The notes under the pieces: generated by a model
Database searches by the model: none
Seen by the model: the letters and a program-made list of their open reading frames with translations, nothing else
What the model was told of the DNA's origin: nothing
Translations under genes and position numbers: made by a program
DNA from: Pseudoteredinibacter isoporae_A
GTDB taxonomy: Bacteria; Pseudomonadota; Gammaproteobacteria; Pseudomonadales; Cellvibrionaceae
Assembly (NCBI RefSeq): GCF_040372805.1
Contig: NZ_BAABWJ010000009.1
Coordinates: 124,001-188,000, forward strand
DNA: 64,000 nt
Direction of reading: 5' to 3'
Shown: in pieces, positions 42,774-52,011 of the stretch
Layout: each line of letters opens with the position of its first letter
How positions within the stretch are numbered: the first letter of the stretch is position 1

Positions 42774-43113
42774 AGGGATATCGGCCAAACGGATTTGTTT
42801 TTAGTATTAGAGTGCGTCTCGTGTTTAGCACTTTATCATTATCTGTGACCTAGACCCAAAAAATATGCCTAAAAAATAGGGCCTGGAGCCTATCTTGTTA
42901 TTCCATCATGGATAACCGCCGGGCGGTTTCTCGGCAGAATCCCCAAATGCCTCTAAAGTTTTTGTTAAGCCTGTAGATATTAATACTTGTACCCGCAATG
43001 TTTGTCGCGACAAATAACGGGTTGGGCTTGTTGTAAGTAAGTAATCGCTTAAGACGTAATTGGTCATGCTTGCTGGAAAGCGGGTGGACCTGGGCTTAAT
43101 GACGGAGTCGAGA
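42774..43113. other. Divergent control region between autotransporter and chemoreceptor
   Basis: This 340-base stretch must hold both promoters. It contains a near-palindrome AACCGCC-G-GGCGGTT at 42914-42928 and a perfect 14-base palindrome TTTGTCG/CGACAAA at 43001-43014. No small gene or RNA is recognisable. Confidence 0.45.
43001..43014. promoter_or_regulatory. Perfect 14-base palindrome upstream of the chemoreceptor gene
   Basis: TTTGTCGCGACAAA is self-complementary over 14 bases, the size of a dimeric regulator site. It lies about 100 bases before the chemoreceptor start, and its regulator is unknown. Confidence 0.4.
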
Positions 43114-44664
43114 ATGAAAAGCTTATCTCTAAAATGGAAAGTGCTACTCGGTGTGACGCTAACCAGTATGGCGGCAGTAATCACAGTCAGCGCGGTGTCA
43201 GTGGTGACCCAGGTTGCACATATTGAGGAAGAATTGGAACGTTTTGCTGAAACCATTGAGATGGTGGTTGGCGGAAGCACAGCGGGCGCTCTGGCGTTTG
43301 ACGATAAGGCAACTACCCGCGAGATCTTGTCGAATCTCAGTAAGAGTGCGCGAATTAACTCCTCCGTTATTTACGGTGGTGATGGTATGCCATTCGCCTG
43401 GTTTGAAAAAGGCAAGGGTACCAAAGCAAGCACAATACCCAGTGGTGCACCTGCTTCCTTGAACTCCTCATTTGTCGATCACGATACTGCTCACGAATTC
43501 CGAATGGCAAGCCCTATTACCGCCGACGGTGAAAAACTGGGTGTCATCTATATTGCGGTCAGCCGTGATGAGGTCTCCCTGGCGAAAGACGAAGCCGTGC
43601 AGAGCGCGGGCATGTCCGTGCTGTTTATTTCGGTGCTGGCGGCGGTAGTGTCCCTGTTTATTTCCCGAGCCATTGTGCGGCCGGTTATTGGGGTATCCGA
43701 TGCTCTGCGAGACATGGCCGAAGGTAATGGTGATCTTACCCTACGCCTACCGGACGATGGGCGCGATGAAATCGGCGTTTTATGCACCAATTTCAATACC
43801 TTCATTGAGCGTTTGCATGGGACGATTTCAGGCTTCTCTAACAACGCCATGGAGCTGGACCGTCATGCCGTTGAAGTTTCTCAGTTGGCTCAGGAGACCG
43901 AAAAAGGTGTCGCTGGACAGCAAGCGGATATTAACCAAGTGGTTGAAGCGGTGCGCGAAATGTCCTCTGTGGTGGATGAAGTGGCCCGTAATGTGACAGA
44001 TGCTGCTGAAAATGCCCACTCGGCGGATCAGGAATCCTGCAGTGGTCGTGAAGTGGTTGGGAATACCAAGTCCCAGATTGAACGCCTGGCTCAAGACATT
44101 CACGGGGCTGCTGAGGTGATTGATCAGTTGCGTCAGGGAACCGAAGATATCGGTACCGTTCTCGATGTGATTCGAGGTATTGCCGAGCAGACGAATTTGC
44201 TGGCCCTGAATGCGGCAATCGAGGCGGCACGTGCGGGTGAACAGGGTCGAGGCTTTGCGGTTGTAGCCGACGAGGTTCGTACGCTGGCTTCTCGCACCCA
44301 GTCTTCGACGGAAGAAATTCAGGACATGATCGAGCGTCTTCAGGGCGGTGCCCGTGAAGCCGTACAGCGTATGGAGCAGGGGCGTAAGCAGGCTGCGGAA
44401 GCTGTGAAGCATTCGGAAGCGGCCAGTGAGTCGTTGGTGGCCATTACCGATGGTGTCGCCTCGATTCGCGCCAAGACCGATCAGATCGCCAGTGCAACGG
44501 AAGAGCAGGGCGCAGCCAACAACGAAATCGAGCGCAATATGGAGAATATTGCCGTGGTTTCTCGTCAGGCGTCCTCCGGTTCAGCAGCGATCTCCTCCAG
44601 TATTCAGGATCTGGCGGACATGGCGGCGAACATGAAGTCCACATTGGGCCAGTTTAAAATCTAA
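43114..44664 (+). CDS. Methyl-accepting chemotaxis protein with CHASE8-like sensor
   Basis: A 516-residue chemoreceptor. Membrane helix 1 (residues about 9-32) is followed by a periplasmic domain of about 130 residues with AGALAFDDKATTREIL, like a CHASE8 domain. Membrane helix 2 (VLFISVLAAVVSLFI), a HAMP domain and a signalling hairpin with the conserved tip EQTNLLALNAAIEAARAGEQGRGF cut at AVVADEV follow. ATG 43114 has GGAG at seven bases; the in-frame ATG at 43099 is less well placed. CHASE8 also occurs in cyclic-di-GMP enzymes; the ligand is unknown. Confidence 0.9.
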   Translation: MKSLSLKWKVLLGVTLTSMAAVITVSAVSVVTQVAHIEEELERFAETIEMVVGGSTAGALAFDDKATTREILSNLSKSARINSSVIYGGDGMPFAWFEKGKGTKASTIPSGAPASLNSSFVDHDTAHEFRMASPITADGEKLGVIYIAVSRDEVSLAKDEAVQSAGMSVLFISVLAAVVSLFISRAIVRPVIGVSDALRDMAEGNGDLTLRLPDDGRDEIGVLCTNFNTFIERLHGTISGFSNNAMELDRHAVEVSQLAQETEKGVAGQQADINQVVEAVREMSSVVDEVARNVTDAAENAHSADQESCSGREVVGNTKSQIERLAQDIHGAAEVIDQLRQGTEDIGTVLDVIRGIAEQTNLLALNAAIEAARAGEQGRGFAVVADEVRTLASRTQSSTEEIQDMIERLQGGAREAVQRMEQGRKQAAEAVKHSEAASESLVAITDGVASIRAKTDQIASATEEQGAANNEIERNMENIAVVSRQASSGSAAISSSIQDLADMAANMKSTLGQFKI

Positions 44665-44773
44665 AAACCACGCCATTAGCTGCTAAATGGGATGGACAAA
44701 TAGGGGGCCTTTGCCGTAGAATGCGCAGTTAGATTGCAATAGGCCATTGGCCCTTAACCCGCTGGAAGCAGCG

Positions 44774-44941
44774 ATGGCGAATTTTAAGAAAAAGCGAGAT
44801 GAGACTTTCTGTTTCATCTCGCTTTTTTGCGACTTATGCCATGCAAATTCCACACTTCCCGTCGTGATAGTGGCAGAGACCACTCACTGTGCGCCCTGGC
44901 GTGCAGCGCTAGCCCTCGGACTGGCGTTTGACGAGAAGTAA
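44774..44941 (+). other. Possible leader reading frame overlapping the carA-upstream terminator
   Basis: A 55-codon frame begins MANFKKKRDETFC, with GGAAG five bases upstream of the ATG. Codons 6-18 lie inside the terminator hairpin at 44789-44827, and the frame ends 63 bases before carA. E. coli pyrBI has a similar leader-overlapping-attenuator layout. That this frame is translated or regulates carAB is inference. Confidence 0.3.
44789..44828 (+). terminator. Strong intrinsic terminator (or attenuator) upstream of carA
   Basis: AAAAAGCGAGATGA at 44789-44802 pairs perfectly over 14 bases with TCATCTCGCTTTTT at 44814-44827. The loop is U-rich, and one more T follows the stem. It lies 125 bases after the chemoreceptor stop and 177 before carA, and downstream of a promoter-like sequence. 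Confidence 0.85.
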
Positions 44942-45004
44942 GCCCTGCGGTCTTGGTTTATTGCTTAGCTATGTGATTACCCCCTACTGGAGGCTGCCTG
45001 TTTA

Positions 45005-46150
45005 ATGAGCCCTTTATTGCGCAATAATTCCCGGCCCGCCATTCTTGTTCTTGAAGATGGCAGTATCTTTCGTGGCAGTGCCATTGGCGCTGATGGTCAG
45101 GCCGTTGGTGAGGTGGTGTTTAACACCGCTATCACAGGCTACCAGGAAATCCTGACCGACCCTTCCTACGCCAAGCAAATCGTGACACTGACCTACCCGC
45201 ATATTGGCAGTGTTGGGGTGACCCAGGAAGATGAAGAATGTGATCAGATTTGGGCCACCGGCCTGGTGATTCGCGATCTACCATTGCTGGCATCCAACTT
45301 CCGCAAAGAAGAAAACCTGGATGCCTACCTGCAAAAGCACAATATTCTGGGCATTGCTGATATCGATACACGCCGACTGACTCGCTTGCTGCGTGACAAG
45401 GGCTCGCTCAAAGGTTGCATCATGGCCGGCGAGCTGAATGAAGAAGCCGCTCTGGCTGCCGCTAAAGATTTCTCAGGTCTGAAAGGCTTGGATCTGGCTA
45501 AAGAAGTGACCACCGCTGAAGCGTACCCTTGGACAGAGGGCAGCTGGCAGCTGGGCAAAGGACACGTAGAGCAGACTGAGAAGCGTTTTAACGTCGTGGC
45601 TTATGACTACGGTGTTAAGCGTAATATTCTGCGCATGTTGGCTGATCGCGGTTGTGATTTAACTGTCGTTCCAGCGAAAACTCCCGCTTCTGAAGTATTG
45701 GCGATGAACCCCGATGGCGTGTTTTTGTCGAATGGCCCCGGTGATCCAGAGCCCTGTGATTATGCGATCAATGCAATTCAGGAGCTGTTGAAAACCGAGA
45801 TTCCGGTGTTTGGCATCTGCCTTGGCCACCAGCTGCTGGCACTGGCCTCTGGCGCGAAAACCGTCAAGATGGGCCATGGCCACCACGGCGGTAACCACCC
45901 GGTACAAAACCTGGATGATCAAACCGTATTGATTACCAGCCAGAATCACGGTTTCGCGGTTGACGAAGATAGCCTGCCTGACAATCTGCGCGCGACGCAC
46001 AAATCACTGTTTGATGGGACCTTGCAGGGCATTCATCGCACCGATAAGCCTGCCTTCAGTTTCCAGGGTCACCCAGAAGCTAGCCCCGGCCCGCACGACG
46101 CGGCGCCGTTGTTCGACCACTTTATTGAATTGATGGAGGCCGCCCGCTAA
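45005..46150 (+). CDS. carA: Carbamoyl-phosphate synthase small subunit
   Basis: Glutaminase subunit that supplies ammonia to CarB for carbamoyl phosphate, used in pyrimidine and arginine synthesis. The 381 residues have the N-terminal ALEDG-like VLEDGSIFRG, then the class I amidotransferase domain with catalytic Cys272 in FGICLGHQLLA and His/Glu in QGHPEASPGPHD. GGAGG at 44991-44995 fits ATG 45005. It is followed by carB 12 bases later. Confidence 0.98.
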   Translation: MSPLLRNNSRPAILVLEDGSIFRGSAIGADGQAVGEVVFNTAITGYQEILTDPSYAKQIVTLTYPHIGSVGVTQEDEECDQIWATGLVIRDLPLLASNFRKEENLDAYLQKHNILGIADIDTRRLTRLLRDKGSLKGCIMAGELNEEAALAAAKDFSGLKGLDLAKEVTTAEAYPWTEGSWQLGKGHVEQTEKRFNVVAYDYGVKRNILRMLADRGCDLTVVPAKTPASEVLAMNPDGVFLSNGPGDPEPCDYAINAIQELLKTEIPVFGICLGHQLLALASGAKTVKMGHGHHGGNHPVQNLDDQTVLITSQNHGFAVDEDSLPDNLRATHKSLFDGTLQGIHRTDKPAFSFQGHPEASPGPHDAAPLFDHFIELMEAAR

Positions 46151-46162
46151 GGGGAGATAGAC

Positions 46163-49100
46163 ATGCCAAAAAGAACCGACATTGAAAGTATTCTGATTAT
46201 TGGTGCCGGCCCCATTGTTATCGGACAGGCCTGTGAATTTGACTACTCTGGCGCCCAGGCTTGTAAGGCACTGCGCGAAGAGGGTTATCGCGTTATTCTG
46301 GTGAATTCCAACCCGGCCACCATCATGACCGACCCGGCGATGGCGGATGCAACCTATATTGAGCCGATCACTTGGGAAACGGTTGCCAAGATTATTGAGA
46401 AAGAACGCCCGGATGCAGTATTGCCTACCATGGGCGGTCAGACGGCGTTGAACTGCGCACTGGCACTGCACGACAATGGTGTTTTGGATAAATTCGGCGT
46501 CGAGCTGATTGGTGCCAAGCAGGAAGCCATTCATAAAGCCGAAGATCGTGATTTGTTCGACAAGGCGATGAAAAAAATCGGCTTGGAATGTGCCCGTGCT
46601 GAAATCGTTCACTCTATGGACGAAGCGAAAAAAGTCCCAGAAATGTTCGGTTTTCCGGTTATTATTCGCCCCTCTTTTACCATGGGTGGCTCCGGTGGAG
46701 GTATCGCTTACAACTGGGAAGAATTTGAAGAAATTTGCGCGCGTGGTCTCGACCTTTCGCCGACCAACGAATTGTTGATTGATGAATCTCTGCTTGGTTG
46801 GAAAGAGTATGAGATGGAAGTGGTGCGTGATAAAAATGATAACTGCATTATCATTTGCTCTATCGAAAACTTTGACCCAATGGGTGTGCACACCGGTGAT
46901 TCCATCACTGTTGCGCCGGCGCAAACACTGACCGATAAAGAACTGCAGATTATGCGTAATGCATCGATTGCGGTACTGCGTGAAATCGGAGTGGAAACCG
47001 GTGGTTCCAATGTGCAGTTTGCGGTGAATCCAAAAGATGGCCGTTTGGTGGTCATCGAAATGAACCCCCGCGTGTCTCGTTCTTCTGCGCTGGCTTCCAA
47101 GGCAACCGGTTTCCCAATTGCCAAAGTTGCCGCAAAGCTTGCAGTGGGTTACACCCTGGATGAGTTGCAAAACGACATTACCGGCGGTGCAACACCGGCA
47201 TCGTTCGAGCCTTCCATCGATTATGTTGTGACTAAAATTCCTCGCTTTACCTTTGAGAAATTTGGTGACGCCGATGCGCGTCTGACCACTCAAATGAAGT
47301 CTGTGGGTGAGGTGATGGCCATTGGTCGTACATTCCAGGAGTCCATGCAAAAAGCATTGCGCGGATTGGAAGTTGGCTCGGCCGGTTTTGAATCGCGAGT
47401 TGATTTGCAAAGCGAAGATGCCATGAGCAAGATTCGTCGCGATTTATCGACTCCCGGTGCCGAGCGCATTTGGTATGTTGGTGATGCGTTCCGTGCTGGC
47501 ATGTCAATTGACGAGGTATATGAAGTTTCCGCAATTGATCCCTGGTTTTTGGTGCAGATTAAAGACGTTATTGATACCGAGTTGGCTCTGCAATCCATGC
47601 CGTTTTCTGATATCGATGCCGACTTGATGTTCCGCCTGAAGCGCAAAGGTTTTTCTGATTTGCGCCTGGCTGATCTGCTTGGTGTGAGTCAGCGTAAAGT
47701 TCGCGCTCATCGTCACAGCTTGGGTATTCACCCGGTGTACAAACGCGTTGATACCTGTGCGGCTGAATTCTCAACATCAACGGCCTATATGTACTCAACC
47801 TATGAGGAAGAGTGCGAAGCGGAACCGAGTGATAATCGTAAGATCATGGTTCTCGGTGGCGGCCCGAACCGAATTGGCCAGGGTATCGAATTTGATTACT
47901 GCTGCGTACACGCGGCTTTGGCCATGCGCGAAGACGGTTACGAAACCATTATGGTGAACTGTAACCCTGAAACCGTTTCCACCGATTACGATACGTCTGA
48001 CCGCCTCTACTTTGAGCCGGTGACACTGGAAGACGTATTGGAAATTGTGCACAAAGAAAAACCGGAAGGTGTCATTGTGCAGTTCGGTGGCCAGACGCCA
48101 TTGAAGCTTGCTCGCGCTTTGGAATCTGCCGGTGTACCAATCATTGGTACCGCACCAGAAGCCATTGACCGCGCTGAAGACCGTGAGCGTTTCCAGCAAA
48201 TGATCGAACGTCTCGGTTTGTTGCAACCTTCCAACGCCATTGTGCGCTCTTCAGAAGAAGCGGTGCGCGAAGCAGAAAATGTGGGTTATCCTTTGGTTGT
48301 ACGTCCATCTTATGTCTTGGGCGGCCGCGCAATGGAAATTGTTTATAACGAAAGTGAGCTGCGCACGTATATGCGCGAAGCTGTTCAGGTGTCGGAAGAT
48401 GCACCTGTATTGCTGGACCACTTCCTGAACTCGGCCATCGAAGTTGATATCGACGCGGTGAGTGATGGCAAGCAAGTGGTGATTGGTGCAATCATGCAGC
48501 ACATTGAGCAGTGTGGAGTTCACTCCGGTGATTCGGCTTGTTCTTTGCCACCTTATAACTTGCCCGCTGATGTTCAGGATCTTATGCGTGAGCAAGTTAA
48601 GAAGATGGCCTTGGAGTTGGGTGTCGTAGGTTTGATGAACACCCAGTTGGCTTATCAGGATGGCAAGATTTATGTCATCGAGGTTAATCCTCGCGCCTCT
48701 CGTACGGTGCCGTTTGTATCCAAGTGCATCGGGACGTCTCTGGCCAAAGTTGCGGCACGTTGTCAGGCGGGTATGAGTTTGGAAGAGCAGGGCTTCACTC
48801 AGGAAATCGTACCGGATTACTTCAGCGTGAAAGAAGCGGTATTCCCGTTTAACAAATTCCCATCGGTTGATCCGATTCTCGGCCCTGAAATGAAGTCCAC
48901 GGGTGAGGTAATGGGAGTTGCCGATACCTTTGCTGAAGCCTATGGCAAATCCCAGATGGGTGCCGGTGATGCAATCCCTACCTCGGGCAAGGTCTTTATC
49001 AGTGTGCGTGATTTTGACAAAGGCGGTGTGGTCGCAGTTGGACGTGATCTGCAAAAGCTGGGCTTTGAGCTGGTGGCGACACGTGGTACAGCGAAAGTTT

Positions 49101-49393
49101 TGGAAGATGCTGGCCTGACAGTCGAACTGGTCAACAAGGTGGAAGAAGGTCGTCCACACATTGTTGATGCCATTAAAAATGACGAGATCGCCATGGTGGT
49201 GAATACCACCGAAGGTAAGCAAGCCATTAAGGATTCAGCGTCTATCCGACGCAGTGCTGAACAGCACGGTGTGTACTACACTACTACTCTGGCTTCGGCT
49301 GAAGCCGTCGCGGTAGCTCTTGAGTTTGTTGATGAACACAAGGTACGCTCTGTACAAGAATTGCATGCCCGGGTCGCCAAGCTGACTCAATAG
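46163..49393 (+). CDS. carB: Carbamoyl-phosphate synthase large subunit
   Basis: A 1076-residue enzyme, the usual length, with two homologous ATP-grasp halves. Each starts with a Rossmann-like motif (ILIIGAGPIVIGQ at the N-terminus, and VLGGGPNRIGQG near residue 560). MNPRVSRSSALASKATGFPIAK and EVNPRASRTVPFVSK mark the two ATP sites. The C-terminal allosteric domain (SGKVFISVRDFDKGG) binds UMP and ornithine in E. coli. It is cotranscribed with carA. Confidence 0.99.
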   Translation: MPKRTDIESILIIGAGPIVIGQACEFDYSGAQACKALREEGYRVILVNSNPATIMTDPAMADATYIEPITWETVAKIIEKERPDAVLPTMGGQTALNCALALHDNGVLDKFGVELIGAKQEAIHKAEDRDLFDKAMKKIGLECARAEIVHSMDEAKKVPEMFGFPVIIRPSFTMGGSGGGIAYNWEEFEEICARGLDLSPTNELLIDESLLGWKEYEMEVVRDKNDNCIIICSIENFDPMGVHTGDSITVAPAQTLTDKELQIMRNASIAVLREIGVETGGSNVQFAVNPKDGRLVVIEMNPRVSRSSALASKATGFPIAKVAAKLAVGYTLDELQNDITGGATPASFEPSIDYVVTKIPRFTFEKFGDADARLTTQMKSVGEVMAIGRTFQESMQKALRGLEVGSAGFESRVDLQSEDAMSKIRRDLSTPGAERIWYVGDAFRAGMSIDEVYEVSAIDPWFLVQIKDVIDTELALQSMPFSDIDADLMFRLKRKGFSDLRLADLLGVSQRKVRAHRHSLGIHPVYKRVDTCAAEFSTSTAYMYSTYEEECEAEPSDNRKIMVLGGGPNRIGQGIEFDYCCVHAALAMREDGYETIMVNCNPETVSTDYDTSDRLYFEPVTLEDVLEIVHKEKPEGVIVQFGGQTPLKLARALESAGVPIIGTAPEAIDRAEDRERFQQMIERLGLLQPSNAIVRSSEEAVREAENVGYPLVVRPSYVLGGRAMEIVYNESELRTYMREAVQVSEDAPVLLDHFLNSAIEVDIDAVSDGKQVVIGAIMQHIEQCGVHSGDSACSLPPYNLPADVQDLMREQVKKMALELGVVGLMNTQLAYQDGKIYVIEVNPRASRTVPFVSKCIGTSLAKVAARCQAGMSLEEQGFTQEIVPDYFSVKEAVFPFNKFPSVDPILGPEMKSTGEVMGVADTFAEAYGKSQMGAGDAIPTSGKVFISVRDFDKGGVVAVGRDLQKLGFELVATRGTAKVLEDAGLTVELVNKVEEGRPHIVDAIKNDEIAMVVNTTEGKQAIKDSASIRRSAEQHGVYYTTTLASAEAVAVALEFVDEHKVRSVQELHARVAKLTQ

Positions 49394-49409
49394 GCCTGCA
49401 CTCTCGACT

Positions 49410-49445
49410 TGGCGCCTGTATTCCCAAATGGTATGACAGGCGCCA
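49410..49445. other. Ten-pair inverted repeat between carB and greA
   Basis: TGGCGCCTGT at 49410-49419 and ACAGGCGCCA at 49436-49445 are perfectly complementary over a 16-base loop. No T-run follows, so it is not a typical terminator. It could stabilise the carB 3' end or shape the greA leader. Confidence 0.5.
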
Positions 49446-49503
49446 GTACCAATAACAAAAAACGATGAAAGATCTCGCCCTTTGGCGAGCGAATGGAATT
49501 GCT

Positions 49504-49983
49504 ATGTTAGATAAAGTACCCATGACCCAGGCTGGCGCGGAAGCTCTGCGCGAAGAGTTGGAACGCCTGAAAAAAGAGGATCGTCCACGCATTGTGCAGG
49601 CAATTGCCGAGGCGCGTGAGCATGGTGACCTCAAGGAAAACGCCGAATATCACGCCGCTCGAGAGCAGCAGGGTTTTTGCGAAGGTCGCATTCAGGATAT
49701 TGAGGGCAAACTGTCCAACGCTCAAATTATTGATATCACTAAAATCCCCCACTCGGGCAAAGTGATCTTCGGTTCGACGGTCGACTTGATCAATTTGGAC
49801 ACCGATGCGACTGTGACCTACACCATCGTGGGCGATGATGAGTCCGATGTTAAGGCGAATAAAATCTCAGTGAATTCTCCTATTGCCCGCGCCCTGGTTG
49901 GCAAGTCTGAGGGTGATGAGGTTGTTGTTCAAACACCAGGTGGTGAGGTGGAGTTTGAGATTGATGTGGTTAAGCATATCTAA
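49504..49983 (+). CDS. greA: Transcription elongation factor GreA
   Basis: A 159-residue factor that enters the RNA polymerase secondary channel and stimulates cleavage of backtracked RNA. The N-terminal coiled coil (EELERLKKEDRPRI, with acidic tip LKENAEYH) and the C-terminal FKBP-like domain (INSPIARAL-like VNSPIARALVGKSEGDEV) are intact. I start at MLDKVPMT (49504); the frame is open 13 codons further, without a better start. It lies 110 bases after carB and is followed by a strong terminator. Confidence 0.97.
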   Translation: MLDKVPMTQAGAEALREELERLKKEDRPRIVQAIAEAREHGDLKENAEYHAAREQQGFCEGRIQDIEGKLSNAQIIDITKIPHSGKVIFGSTVDLINLDTDATVTYTIVGDDESDVKANKISVNSPIARALVGKSEGDEVVVQTPGGEVEFEIDVVKHI

Positions 49984-50029
49984 AAGACAGCTCTGTGTTA
50001 TTGCTTAACGGTGGACACAGTGACCACAT

Positions 50030-50059
50030 AAAAAAAGCCGGCATTTGCCGGCTTTTTTT
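50030..50059. terminator. Bidirectional terminator between greA and the MFS gene
   Basis: GCCGGC at 50037-50042 and GCCGGC at 50047-50052 form a stem with an ATTT loop, flanked by an A-run on the left and seven T on the right, between convergent genes. Confidence 0.92.
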
Positions 50060-50083
50060 ATGTTTGTTCAACGCTCTTAATGG

Positions 50084-51355
50084 CTAGCTGCCTTGTCTTT
50101 TTAAATCTTCAACCAGATATTTAGAAGCCATCCAGAAACAAGCGGCCGCGGCCAAGCTGCTGAATGCCATAACGGTGAGAGAATAGCGTAAGGATTCAGT
50201 GCCGTAGCTGCTGGCCAAAAGATCGCTCATAATGCCCGCGATCAATGGGCCTCCGCCAAGGCCAATCAAATTCAGAATGAAAAATAAAATTGCAGAAGTC
50301 ATGGCGCGCATATTGGGTTTCACCAGGGTTTGTGCCATCGCCAGTACCGGCCCGAGATACCAAATACCGAAGAAAGTAGTGCCGCCAATTCCAAGGGCAA
50401 TCAATATCATGTTCTCGGAATAAAGCGCCAACAGCCCAAGCGGAATGGCCAGAATCTGCCCAACACAGGCAATCCAGGCATACCAGCGTTTGTTTTCTTT
50501 ACCAATGCGGTCGGCAAACCAGCCGGCAAAAAATGCACCGATACCGCCTCCGATACCTGCACCAAAGGCCAGGAGGATGCCAATGTCAGCCGGTTCCATG
50601 CCGTGGGAGCGGAATAGAAAGCTGGGCATAAAGTTGCCTGAGCCATAACTTGAAAAAGAGGCCAGTCCAGAACCAACGGCCAGGAACACAAAAGAGCGCA
50701 TGGATTTCAGCGTATTGAGCGTCTCTCTTAAGCTGGTGGATTCACCGACCGGAGCACTGTCGTGTTGGCCGCGTGCGGGCTCAGTAATGCTGAAGCGAAC
50801 CAGTAATGCGACAAGCAATCCAGGAATACCTACCACGAAAAAAGCGATTCGCCAGCCATAGTGTTGGTCCACCCAGCCGCCGACCAAATAGCCCACCATA
50901 ATGCCTACATAGATTGCCGCACTGTAAAACGCCAATGCTGTGCCGCGTTGGTGCGCGGGGTAGATGTCTGAAATCATGGAGTGTGCCGGGGGGCTGCCGC
51001 CAGCTTCACCGATGCCCACACCAATGCGAGCCAGCAGCATTTGCCAAAAATTCTGTGCGAGTCCTGATAATGCTGTCATGCCGCTCCAAATGGCAATGGC
51101 CCAAGAGACAATGTTGCGGCGGTTGGAGCGGTCTGCCCAGCGGGCAATAGGAATGCCGGCGGAGACATAGAAGATGGCAAAAGTGAATCCGGTCATCAGG
51201 CCCAATTGGGAGTCTGACAGACCCATATCGGCCTTAATGGATTCCTGCAAAATCACCAGAATTTGCCGATCGATAAAATTGAACACATAGACGATGCTCA
51301 ATAACACCAGCGTGTAGTGGGGCCAGCGGCCTGAGCTCGCAGTCGGGTTTGTCAT
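50084..51355 (-). CDS. Spinster-like MFS transporter
   Basis: A 423-residue major-facilitator protein with about twelve membrane helices. The N-terminal VLLSIVYVFNFIDRQILVIL, the loop motif GIPIARWADRSNRR and GVGIGEAGGSPPAHSM are typical of the Spinster-related (Spns) branch often annotated as sphingolipid or organic-acid transport; the real substrate is unknown. It is inserted, in the opposite orientation, between greA and yhbY, which otherwise lie side by side in this genome type. Confidence 0.85.
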   Translation of the reverse strand: MTNPTASSGRWPHYTLVLLSIVYVFNFIDRQILVILQESIKADMGLSDSQLGLMTGFTFAIFYVSAGIPIARWADRSNRRNIVSWAIAIWSGMTALSGLAQNFWQMLLARIGVGIGEAGGSPPAHSMISDIYPAHQRGTALAFYSAAIYVGIMVGYLVGGWVDQHYGWRIAFFVVGIPGLLVALLVRFSITEPARGQHDSAPVGESTSLRETLNTLKSMRSFVFLAVGSGLASFSSYGSGNFMPSFLFRSHGMEPADIGILLAFGAGIGGGIGAFFAGWFADRIGKENKRWYAWIACVGQILAIPLGLLALYSENMILIALGIGGTTFFGIWYLGPVLAMAQTLVKPNMRAMTSAILFFILNLIGLGGGPLIAGIMSDLLASSYGTESLRYSLTVMAFSSLAAAACFWMASKYLVEDLKRQGS

Positions 51356-51705
51356 AACAGATACCTTGTCACTGCGACTGTGGCTATGCCTTTGCCTAAG
51401 GGGCTCCGATGACGGGCGTTAGGGGGCAGTTCCTGGGCCGCTCATTATTATGTTTCCAAGGAGTGTAAGGGTTATCCCGCATATTGGAAACCGCCAGGCG
51501 ATTTTAATATTTGATGCCGCTATATAGATCCGGTGAATACTCAAGTGGAGTTAGGATAAACTGAGGCGATAAATCGTTGCGATAACGACGAAGGGACTCA
51601 TTCGGTGTCGATGTGGGGCAGGCCGTGATTGACCCCAAAAGAATTGACCGGAAAAGATTGGAGAGACGCTGAGCGCGCCTTTTCTCAGATTCTGTCGGCC
51701 GCGAC
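51356..51705. other. Gene-free stretch between the MFS gene and yhbY
   Basis: This 350-base stretch precedes the leftward MFS gene and follows the yhbY stop. It is expected to hold the MFS promoter. I see no terminator, small gene, RNA or repeat that I can support. Confidence 0.35.
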
Positions 51706-52011
51706 TTAAACGCGGCTGATATTGGAAAGCTTGGCGTTTGGCTTTTTCGCGGCGCGATATACCAAGGCTACCTTACCGATTTCCTGAACCAGTTCGCAGC
51801 GGGCCTGTTGGCAGAATTCATCGATCACTTGTTTGCGCAAATCGCGATCAGCCACGACCAGTCTTACCTTGATTAACTCATGGTCTTCCAGGGCGCGGTC
51901 GAGCTCATTCATCACGTTTTCGCTCAGTCCATTGCCGGCAATGGTCACCACAGGCTTCAGGTTGTGGCCTAAACTGCGATATTGTTTTTTGCGATCTGCA
52001 CTTAACGTCAT
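51706..52011 (-). CDS. yhbY: RNA-binding protein YhbY (CRM domain)
   Basis: A 101-residue single CRM-domain protein associated with the pre-50S ribosomal subunit. The family has the pattern MTLSADRKKQYRSLGHNLKPVV cut at VTIAGNGLSE, followed by LEDHELIKVRL and KVALVYR. The start MTLSAD at 52011 is chosen over upstream open frame. It is divergent from rlmE, the usual arrangement. Confidence 0.93.
   Translation of the reverse strand: MTLSADRKKQYRSLGHNLKPVVTIAGNGLSENVMNELDRALEDHELIKVRLVVADRDLRKQVIDEFCQQARCELVQEIGKVALVYRAAKKPNAKLSNISRV

Larger units (their letters stand above)
44665..45004. other. Leader region upstream of carA
   Basis: This 340-base stretch carries a promoter-like pair, TGGACA at 44693-44698 and TAGAAT at 44717-44722 (18-base spacer). 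It also has a strong intrinsic terminator at 44789 and a 55-codon open frame from ATG 44774 to the stop at 44939-44941. GGAAG lies just before that ATG. GGAGG at 44991 is the carA ribosome-binding site. Confidence 0.45.

Noticed and set aside
46004..47410. Long open frame of 468 codons antisense to carA/carB
   Set aside because: It lies wholly opposite strongly conserved carAB sequence and has no recognisable motif; long antisense frames are common opposite GC-biased codon usage.
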